Below, piece by piece: positions 5,907-11,128 of a stretch of 45,826 nt of DNA. Source of the DNA: a virus; IMG/VR virus record IMGVR_UViG_3300045243_000032, positions 1 to 45,826 of that record; one strand, 5' to 3'. Made by a program: the position numbers and the translations under genes. The first letter of the stretch is position 1; each line of letters begins with the position of its first letter. The notes beneath the pieces are model-generated. The model saw only the letters and a list, made by a program, of their open reading frames with translations, was not told where the DNA came from and did no database searches.

Positions 5907-5998
5907 AGCGCTGCCCCCGCTGCGGCGTCATCGTTCAAGTCGATCGCCCAAACAGGTGCCTCGACAAGAATTGCCCTGAACCTGTGGAGGTAAAGTGA
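5903..5998 (+). CDS. 31-residue zinc-ribbon peptide
   Basis: MKRCPRCGVIVQ at the start and RCLDKNCPEPVEVK at the end give two cysteine pairs (CPRC and CLDKNC), as in a minimal zinc ribbon. It is coupled by ATGA to the gene before and by TGATG to the gene after. A nucleic-acid or protein-binding role is likely for such a fold, but nothing more can be said. Confidence 0.55.
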   Translation: MKRCPRCGVIVQVDRPNRCLDKNCPEPVEVK

Positions 5999-6198
5999 TG
6001 TGCAAGGGACAAAAAGCGGAAGAAACCTGCAAGGAAAAGCGGAAATCGTTGGCTCGTGCCTCTCGGGAAGACATCAAGGGCCTAATCAAAGAGGCCGTTC
6101 GCGAACTCCTTGAGGAGGAACGGCGCGCTAGTCGCGGAGAGCCACGCTATCCTCCGATCCAGCGCGCGCCTTGGCAATTTGAAATGCCTGAGCTGTAG
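5998..6198 (+). CDS. small charged hypothetical protein
   Basis: 66 residues starting MCKGQKAEETCKEKRKSLAR. A GGAGG SD lies 10 bases before the ATG at 5998, favouring it over the GTG at 5995. The central helix (REDIKGLIKEAVRELLEEER) is amphipathic; the end is Pro-rich. Function unknown. Confidence 0.6.
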   Translation: MCKGQKAEETCKEKRKSLARASREDIKGLIKEAVRELLEEERRASRGEPRYPPIQRAPWQFEMPEL

Positions 6199-6241
6199 TA
6201 GCAAAATCTTCTATTGAAACCTCAAAACGGAGAATAATCTT

Positions 6242-6496
6242 ATGTTAGCACGGCCTGAAATCGGCTCTAAGGAGCATATTCTTCTATGGTTGGCCTCAAG
6301 AGACCCGGATGAGGAATACGACTGGGACGAATGGCGCGTCTGCGCTCGTGGACAATACTGTTTCGAGCACTTCGGCGAACACGCCAACTGGCCTCAGTTC
6401 AGCTTGTCAGCTCCGGTGCATCAGATGGATTACTACGCCCAACACCACCGGACGTTCGGCGCGCTGTATGAGGTGATGCGCAAGCAATGGGCCTAG
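6242..6496 (+). CDS. hypothetical protein
   Basis: 84 residues, acidic and rich in Trp, His and Tyr (DPDEEYDWDEWRVCARGQYC). A CGGAG motif lies about 12 bases before the ATG. The 43-base gap before it is the largest in this early block. No family recognised. Confidence 0.6.
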   Translation: MLARPEIGSKEHILLWLASRDPDEEYDWDEWRVCARGQYCFEHFGEHANWPQFSLSAPVHQMDYYAQHHRTFGALYEVMRKQWA

Positions 6497-6684
6497 ACAT
6501 GGGCTGGTTCGAACATCGCCATCACTGGTACCGCACCTCAGACATGCAGAAGGTGTTTCGTCCAGGGGACGGCGGCCGGCCTGTACTCGGCTATTTTATT
6601 GAACAGTGTACTTGCGGAGCAGTTCGGACCGTTGAGATCGCTGCCGAGCGGCCCCCCGTAATCCGCTGCACCGAGGCAGAATGA
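6487..6684 (+). CDS. small hypothetical protein with CxC motif
   Basis: 65 residues, MGLDMGWFEHRHHWYRTSDM onward, with CTCGAVRTVEIAAERPP. Histidine- and cysteine-rich, so metal binding is possible. The start overlaps the previous gene by 10 bases; an in-frame ATG at 6499 avoids the overlap. Confidence 0.55.
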   Translation: MGLDMGWFEHRHHWYRTSDMQKVFRPGDGGRPVLGYFIEQCTCGAVRTVEIAAERPPVIRCTEAE

Positions 6685-7184
6685 GCGTAGACATCCTCGA
6701 GGTCGAAGACCGGATTTTGCTGGCCTGCCGCACGATCCGAGCGCTCCCCGACCGCGAACGCAAGTATTTTGCATTGCACAACTGCTGGCCTGAAATGGCC
6801 GCGCTAGTGGAGGAAGCCTATGGTTATACAGAAGTCGCCCTGCCTAAGTTCCGCCCAAGCCCGGCAGATGTTAGCGATTGCTTGGTGGCTCTCGCGTGGG
6901 CAAGAGGCATTCCCCGCAGAGCTTGGCGCCTGGTTTGGTGGCGGTCCTTTGGGGTCGATACACCGAGGGGATTCAGCGGCATGTCGTTCCGGCACATGGC
7001 AATCCGAGTTGGGCGCTCCGACGAGACGGTGCGGCGCTGGTACAGGGACGCGATCCTAGGAATATGGGCGGAGGCTAATCGTCTACCGATTGTGGACGTG
7101 GGAGAAAAATCTTCTATACAGCGTGTGGCAAATGTGGCAGATTTCACAAATTCCCCGATAAGATGGGCGAGCCGCGTCCGATAA
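6681..7184 (+). CDS. DUF6362-like protein
   Basis: 167 residues, ATGA overlap with the gene before. The pattern WPEMAALVEEAYGY, RPSPADVSDCLVALAWARG, RLVWWRSFGVDTP, SFRHMAIRVGRSDETVRRWY and RDAILGIWAEANR fits the DUF6362 family common in alphaproteobacterial phages. The SFRHMAIRVGRSDETVRRWY part reads as a helix-turn-helix, so DNA binding is likely. The last 20 residues overlap the next gene. Confidence 0.65.
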   Translation: MSVDILEVEDRILLACRTIRALPDRERKYFALHNCWPEMAALVEEAYGYTEVALPKFRPSPADVSDCLVALAWARGIPRRAWRLVWWRSFGVDTPRGFSGMSFRHMAIRVGRSDETVRRWYRDAILGIWAEANRLPIVDVGEKSSIQRVANVADFTNSPIRWASRVR

Positions 7185-7345
7185 CCCCGTGGGCGGGGTG
7201 GCTGCGAGATCGCGCCTACAATGACGCGCGCCGCGAACATGCGTGGCGCTTGCGCACGGAGGGCAAAACATTCCGTGAGATTGGCGAAAGGCTCGGCGTG
7301 TCGATCGAGCAAGCGCGCCGAATGGCGAGCCGGGCGGCCCGATAA
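7163..7345 (+). CDS. small HTH protein
   Basis: 60 residues; the C-terminal half (GKTFREIGERLGVSIEQARR) is a clear sigma-region-4-like helix-turn-helix. It overlaps the preceding gene by 22 bases. It may regulate early or late transcription. No partner domain. Confidence 0.6.
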   Translation: MGEPRPITPWAGWLRDRAYNDARREHAWRLRTEGKTFREIGERLGVSIEQARRMASRAAR

Positions 7346-7479
7346 TGCAACACGATTGGCACGTGAAGCAATGGCGCTGGTGGCGGATGGCTCAGTGGGA
7401 GGAGGCGCGCCTGAGGTGGGACGAGGAAGATGCCGCCGAGCAAGCGCGTTTGCGTATAATTAGGCAATATACGCACTAG
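7345..7479 (+). CDS. 44-residue Trp-rich peptide
   Basis: MQHDWHVKQWRWWRMAQWEE and a charged helix follow; six Trp in 44 residues. The ATG overlaps the stop of the HTH gene (TAATG). Such Trp/Arg-rich short ORFs are frequent in alphaproteobacterial phages. Function unknown. Confidence 0.5.
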   Translation: MQHDWHVKQWRWWRMAQWEEARLRWDEEDAAEQARLRIIRQYTH

Positions 7480-7485
7480 CGGACC

Positions 7486-8160
7486 ATGAGCGTCCTAACC
7501 TACCAGCAACGCGCAGAACATTGGGAGTGGTGTCGTGACCACATCGATCGGCAATGCATCTGGCGAGCAACACCTGAATTTCCCTCAATTCCGGGCAAGG
7601 CCGCCGGCGCCCGCTACATCTGGCAATTCTATCTCCGGAGAGGAACCTTCCATGCTGATTTTAGCCGCCGCCTTGGGCTGCTTTTTTGGGATCATTTCGC
7701 TCCTGTGTTTGCTCAGCAGCCGTTCCAAATCGCGGCCTGTGTTCCCTCCGGACCGCCCATCGCCGTTTCCATACAGTCAGTGGCAAGGTCGCTTGGAATA
7801 AACATCAATGCCTTCCTTGTCCGACGATCGCCCAAAGCCTTTGGGGTTGATAACTGGTTCGACGGCCGTATGCTGCCCAACCTGCCGGTGCTCTTGGTCG
7901 ATGATATCGCGGCGAGCGCGCCTTTCCTTCTTCTCGCCGCTGCACGTGTGCGACAGAAGTTGCGATTGCCACTCCATTTCAACTATTTTTGCATCGTCAA
8001 TAAGGTTGGTCGCGGATTCGACAGAGCAAGCCAACACACCGAAAACTACCCTCCCGGCGAACTGGTGGCGCTGTATACGATGAACGATTTCTGCAAGTCG
8101 GTTGAGCAGTATCGCGACCGCTACGGCGACGAGCCGAAATGGGCAGGGATCGTGAAGTGA
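7486..8160 (+). CDS. orotate phosphoribosyltransferase-like protein, degenerate PRPP loop
   Basis: 224 residues with a PRTase fold signature, paralogous to the protein at 8361-9020. Shared blocks are HWEWCRDHIDRQCIWR near the N-terminus, IWQFYL, and the strand PVLLVDDIAAS at about 134-144. In active PRTases the VDD is followed by a Gly/Thr-rich loop (VxDDxxxxGxT) that binds PRPP. Here it is IAASAPFLLL, with no Gly or Thr, and ACVPSGPP replaces the usual GxExxG element. Catalysis is therefore doubtful; a binding role or dimerisation with its neighbour is possible. No strong SD was seen. Confidence 0.7.
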   Translation: MSVLTYQQRAEHWEWCRDHIDRQCIWRATPEFPSIPGKAAGARYIWQFYLRRGTFHADFSRRLGLLFWDHFAPVFAQQPFQIAACVPSGPPIAVSIQSVARSLGININAFLVRRSPKAFGVDNWFDGRMLPNLPVLLVDDIAASAPFLLLAAARVRQKLRLPLHFNYFCIVNKVGRGFDRASQHTENYPPGELVALYTMNDFCKSVEQYRDRYGDEPKWAGIVK

Positions 8161-8288
8161 TCGAGCGGTATGCCCATTGTTGGTGGATTCACATCGGCAA
8201 GTATGTCCTGCGCGTCGGCAAGCCGTGGGGCCATCCGTATCGCCATGCGTGGCGCCCGGTGCTTTCGTTTTGGCGGCACTATCAATGA
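8157..8288 (+). CDS. 43-residue basic aromatic peptide, GTG start
   Basis: MIERYAHCWWIHIGKYVLRV at the start, ending SFWRHYQ. The GTG overlaps the previous stop (GTGA) and its own stop overlaps the next ATG (ATGA). Rich in Trp, His and Arg. No family recognised. Confidence 0.5.
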   Translation: MIERYAHCWWIHIGKYVLRVGKPWGHPYRHAWRPVLSFWRHYQ

Positions 8289-8368
8289 TGTGGCTGTGGA
8301 CGCTCACAGGTCTGTTGCTGATGCTGGTCGTGTATTTAGAATTCACGCGAGTTGGCGCCGATGGATGA
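8285..8368 (+). CDS. 27-residue membrane peptide
   Basis: MMWLWTLTGLLLMLVVYLEF then TRVGADG: one hydrophobic helix with a short polar tail. The start is coupled by ATGA and the end overlaps the next gene by 8 bases (ATGGATGA). Placed between the two PRTase-like genes; function unknown. Confidence 0.5.
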   Translation: MMWLWTLTGLLLMLVVYLEFTRVGADG

Positions 8369-9020
8369 CGATCTTCGGAAGGAGTGGTTGCGCAAGGTCA
8401 ATAGCCCGAACGATTGGGAGTGGTGCCGCGTTTTCATCGATCACTATTGCATCTTCCGCTCCCCGCCGAATGAGTTCGTTCTAAGCGGGGCAGAGGGGAA
8501 CGTACAGGCATGGCAGTTTTATCTCCCGATCGCGGTACTCAATCCCGAGTTTGCGCAGCGCGTCTCGCGGCTATTCTGGGAGTGGTACGAGCCCCAGTGG
8601 TATGGATTGGACGGGCCGCCGTTTCAGTTATGCGGATGCGAGAGCGGCGGCTCGCTACTAGTGAGCGTACTACAGGCGTATGCCCCGCTTGCGGTGTCGG
8701 CGTTCATGATAAAGAAGGCTGCCAAATCGTACGGCTTGGGCAACCGGTTAGAGGGGATTGTTGATCCCGAGCTCCCCGTGCTGCTGGTCGATGACGTGAT
8801 CGGCAGCGGCAAGACCATGCGAGCGCAATGGCATCGCCTTGAGGAATTCGGGCTCAAACCCATGGGTTGCTTTGCCGTTGCAGCGTGCAAGGACGCGGCT
8901 CACCTTGGTCAAAAGCACAATCCGCATACGCTTTACAAGCCGTCCGACTTCGCCCGACTACACACGGAATACATGCGCAAATACGCCCGCGAACCGCAAT
9001 TCATGGGAACCGTGATATGA
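8361..9020 (+). CDS. orotate phosphoribosyltransferase-like protein
   Basis: 219 residues from the ATG at 8361, which overlaps the preceding small gene by 8 bases; a TTG nine bases earlier is less likely. VLLVDDVIGSGKTM at about 140-153 is the canonical type I PRTase PRPP-binding motif, and GCESGG at about 92-97 fits the OPRT substrate loop. N-terminal DWEWCRVFIDHYCIFR and WQFYL are shared with the degenerate paralogue at 7486-8160. It may transfer a phosphoribosyl group to or from a base in nucleotide salvage. The true substrate cannot be read from sequence. Confidence 0.75.
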   Translation: MDDDLRKEWLRKVNSPNDWEWCRVFIDHYCIFRSPPNEFVLSGAEGNVQAWQFYLPIAVLNPEFAQRVSRLFWEWYEPQWYGLDGPPFQLCGCESGGSLLVSVLQAYAPLAVSAFMIKKAAKSYGLGNRLEGIVDPELPVLLVDDVIGSGKTMRAQWHRLEEFGLKPMGCFAVAACKDAAHLGQKHNPHTLYKPSDFARLHTEYMRKYAREPQFMGTVI

Positions 9021-9070
9021 GCATGATGCCACCATACGATTGGCGCGATGGTTGGGGCACTCGGCCATGA
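9017..9070 (+). CDS. possible 17-residue coupled ORF
   Basis: An ORF of 17 codons (MSMMPPYDWRDGWGTRP) whose ATG overlaps the PRTase stop (ATGA) and whose stop overlaps the next ATG (ATGA). The perfect coupling is the only support; it may just carry ribosomes to the next gene. Confidence 0.3.
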   Translation: MSMMPPYDWRDGWGTRP

Positions 9071-9513
9071 CCGAAGCTGGCGGATACGACGAAGACAGCG
9101 TGCCGACTGGCGGCTCTGGCGCGCCCGATGAGGGCGACACCGGCGGCAAGGCCGATCAGCAAACCGCGCACTATCGCCGTGGCATGCCCGTCAAGAGTTG
9201 CGGCGTGTGCATGATGTTTACCAAAGAGGGCGACGGCAACGACGGCGGCTGCACGAAAGTTGACGGCACGATCAGCCCCTACGGCTTGTGCGATTACTAC
9301 GCCGAGGCGGCCAATCCGTTCGGCCCGACGCTCGGCCCGCAAGAGCGCGCCGTAGTCGATGAAATGAGCCAGAGCGGCCCCGATCAGTCGCGGTTTGCGT
9401 CCATGGGCGGTGGCGGGTCGCCCGCTCCCATGCCGGCGCCTCCCTCGGCCGAGCAGGCGCCTCCGGTAGCTGGCGGCCCGCCACGCATGCGCATCGGCAG
9501 ACAAGCATATTAA
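9067..9513 (+). CDS. Cys-rich HiPIP-like protein with C-terminal IGRQAY tag
   Basis: 148 residues. The N-terminal 35 are acidic and Gly-rich. The core has Cys45-x2-Cys48-x13-Cys62-x12-Cys75 within GMPVKSCGVCMMF and GTISPYGLCDYY, close to the cysteine spacing of high-potential iron-sulfur proteins, so it could bind an Fe-S cluster or zinc. A Pro/Gly-rich linker follows, and the last residues are MRIGRQAY, an ending shared with the proteins at 9683 and 10943. It lies at the border between early and structural genes, so a virion or assembly role is possible. Confidence 0.65.
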   Translation: MTEAGGYDEDSVPTGGSGAPDEGDTGGKADQQTAHYRRGMPVKSCGVCMMFTKEGDGNDGGCTKVDGTISPYGLCDYYAEAANPFGPTLGPQERAVVDEMSQSGPDQSRFASMGGGGSPAPMPAPPSAEQAPPVAGGPPRMRIGRQAY

Positions 9514-9530
9514 GTTCCCAAGCAGCAAGT

Positions 9531-9567
9531 CCCCCGGCCGGGATCGCAAATGATCCCGGTCCGGGGG
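9531..9567 (+). terminator. very stable hairpin, no T-tract
   Basis: A 15-base and a 16-base arm (9531-9545 and 9552-9567) pair around the loop GCAAAT with a single bulged base, giving a GC-rich stem of about 15 bp. It lies 17 bases after the stop of the gene at 9067. No run of T follows, so it may be an RNA-stability or processing element rather than a Rho-independent terminator. A second hairpin (GGCGAC/GTCGCC, 9616-9636) is in the same 169-base gap; nothing else is recognisable there. Confidence 0.5.
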
Positions 9568-9682
9568 CATCGAATAGGTGTTGGATGCGTCCGTTCACCC
9601 CCAACGACGGCTTTTGGCGACGTCTTCTTTGTCGCCTGATAGTCGCGCGCGGTATGTATCGCTTGCGACGGAAAAGGAAAAC

Positions 9683-10015
9683 ATGGGCTCGCTCCTAGAC
9701 TTGCTCGGCGGCTCTGGCGGACAAGCACCGCAGGGGCAACCGGGGATCAATCAGAACATGCTGAAAATGGGCATGGGCATGATGCAGCCCGGCGCGCAGG
9801 GAAGCCCATGGGGAGCGATGCCGCAGCAAATGCCGCAGCAAACTCCGCAACCTCCGCAACCTCCGCAATATCAGCCGCCATGCCGGCCGCCAATGCAGAA
9901 CATTCCCGGCATGCCGCAAGGCGTTCCGGGCATGCCCGGCGCCCCCGGCGGCCCCGGAATGCTCGGTATGAGCAATCCGCCCGTTCCGCTCTCGATCGGA
10001 AGGCAAGCCTACTGA
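9683..10015 (+). CDS. Pro/Gln/Met-rich protein with C-terminal IGRQAY tag
   Basis: 110 residues from the ATG at 9683, with an AAGGAAA SD. A short N-terminal region (MGSLLDLLGGSGG) is followed by low-complexity sequence rich in Pro, Gln, Gly and Met (QQMPQQTPQPPQPP, GMPGAPGGPG). It ends SIGRQAY. A longer in-frame reading from 9578 runs through the hairpin region and is rejected. Probably disordered; perhaps a virion component. Confidence 0.65.
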   Translation: MGSLLDLLGGSGGQAPQGQPGINQNMLKMGMGMMQPGAQGSPWGAMPQQMPQQTPQPPQPPQYQPPCRPPMQNIPGMPQGVPGMPGAPGGPGMLGMSNPPVPLSIGRQAY

Positions 10016-10476
10016 TGACCGAGCCGCGAACGTCTTGGTATTGGCTGGGATTTCTCAGCACAGGCCAAACCGATGCGCAATGGGTAAGCGATATCGGCGG
10101 ACAGACGGATATGTCCTATCCTTTACCCCTAGGAACAGACGTTCCCCGTCAATGCTATTTGCGCCATGTGTGGGTCGGATACGGGCTCGGTGCCGAGCCG
10201 ACCGGGCCTACTGAGCTATACGTTCTCCTTGATCCGGGCGGTGCCTTCTACAAGACCGGCAAGCCCCCAGGCGCAGAGGCCGGCGGTAAGAAATTGCAGT
10301 GCTCGGCCCTCGCCTACCACTGCGAAAACAACGGCATCCAACACATGCGCCATTATCAAATTGAGCCGGCGGTTTTCTTTAACCGTGATGCCAAGGATAA
10401 ACTTTGGTTCGGGCTCGATGGGGCTGATCCAATCGGATGGGGATGGCTCAATTTAAGTTGGACCTTAACCTACTAA
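10015..10476 (+). CDS. hypothetical protein, possibly structural
   Basis: 153 residues, starting MTEPRTSWYWLGFLSTGQTD with a TGATG overlap on the previous gene. Composition (many aromatic, Gly and beta-prone stretches such as KLWFGLDGADPIGWGWLNLS) suggests a compact beta-rich domain. No family recognised. It sits among the IGRQAY-tagged proteins but ends TLTY instead. Confidence 0.6.
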   Translation: MTEPRTSWYWLGFLSTGQTDAQWVSDIGGQTDMSYPLPLGTDVPRQCYLRHVWVGYGLGAEPTGPTELYVLLDPGGAFYKTGKPPGAEAGGKKLQCSALAYHCENNGIQHMRHYQIEPAVFFNRDAKDKLWFGLDGADPIGWGWLNLSWTLTY

Positions 10477-10485
10477 AGGCGTGAC

Positions 10486-10656
10486 ATGTTGGACTATCTG
10501 GAACGATTTGAGCGCGCGGATGCGATTGTGTCCAAAGACGGCACGAAAAAGTGGTGGTCGCATCGGCTCGGTCGCTATGTGACGGAGACGGAAACCAATG
10601 ACCGAGAAACCGAAGCCCTACAACCCCGACGACGACGATTGGTGGATTATCCCTGA
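10486..10656 (+). CDS. small hypothetical protein
   Basis: 56 residues, MLDYLERFERADAIVSKDGT onward, with KKWWSHRLGRYVTETETND. The last 20 codons overlap the start of another small frame at 10598, so one of the two ends is probably wrong. The first 40 residues look like genuine coding sequence. Confidence 0.45.
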   Translation: MLDYLERFERADAIVSKDGTKKWWSHRLGRYVTETETNDRETEALQPRRRRLVDYP

Positions 10657-10684
10657 AACCCAGAAGGAGAAAAGTTATGGCTGA
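10598..10684 (+). CDS. 28-residue acidic peptide
   Basis: MTEKPKPYNPDDDDWWIIPE and a short polar tail. It overlaps the end of the 56-residue gene and the first bases of the next (ATGGCTGA). Short acidic and aromatic ORFs of this kind do occur in phages. Support is composition and position only. Confidence 0.35.
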   Translation: MTEKPKPYNPDDDDWWIIPETQKEKSYG

Positions 10685-10946
10685 GGATCACTATGCCGAG
10701 GTTGAGGCAGCGGTGGACAAAGAGGTCCAGAAGGGCCATGCCGCCGGGAAGCACGATATCCCAGAGGTTCTAGCCATGCTCAGGGAGTTCGTGCAAAAAG
10801 CCCACGAAGCGGGTCAACGCGATCTGCCGTGGGTCGTGAAGGCTGTCGCGCTCCTTGAGAAGCTTGACCCGCAGCCTAAGCCGGCGCCGGACCCCAATCC
10901 CAAGGCGGAAGCCAAGGCGAAAGCCGAGGCGGAAGCCAAGCCATGA
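10677..10946 (+). CDS. hypothetical helical protein with Pro/Ala/Lys tail
   Basis: 89 residues with a good SD (AAGGAG). Two helical stretches (EVQKGHAAGKHDIPEVLAML and EFVQKAHEAGQRDLPWVVKA) look like a weak internal duplication built around K/A-H-x-A-G. The tail is made of repeats of EAKAKAE. Coupled by ATGA to the next gene. Confidence 0.6.
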   Translation: MAEDHYAEVEAAVDKEVQKGHAAGKHDIPEVLAMLREFVQKAHEAGQRDLPWVVKAVALLEKLDPQPKPAPDPNPKAEAKAKAEAEAKP

Positions 10947-11128
10947 AATCGATGGCCCCCGGCGGAGGCGGCCGCTTCCAAAAGCTCAAGGGCGAGCTCG
11001 CCTCTGAGCCCGGCGTCCGTAACCCCGGCGCGCTCGCGGCCTACATCGGCCGGAAGAAATACGGCGCGAAGAAAATGGGCGCTTGGTCCGCTCAGGGCCG
11101 CATGCGGATCGGGCGGCAAGCATACTGA
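10943..11128 (+). CDS. small basic Gly-rich protein with C-terminal IGRQAY tag
   Basis: 61 residues: MKSMAPGGGGRFQKLKGELA, then PGALAAYIGRKKYGAKKMG, and the ending MRIGRQAY. The block GGGGRF.KLK....P.ALAAYIGRKKYG is familiar from small phage proteins beside structural genes; no function is known to me. Coupled by ATGA upstream and by TGATG to the giant gene downstream. Confidence 0.65.
   Translation: MKSMAPGGGGRFQKLKGELASEPGVRNPGALAAYIGRKKYGAKKMGAWSAQGRMRIGRQAY

Noticed and set aside
6106-7117. 12-bp repeat AAAATCTTCTAT at 6203 and 7106, with a related form at 4467
   Set aside because: Exact 12-mers are expected to recur many times by chance in 45 kb, and one copy is inside a coding region; no consistent spacing to starts.
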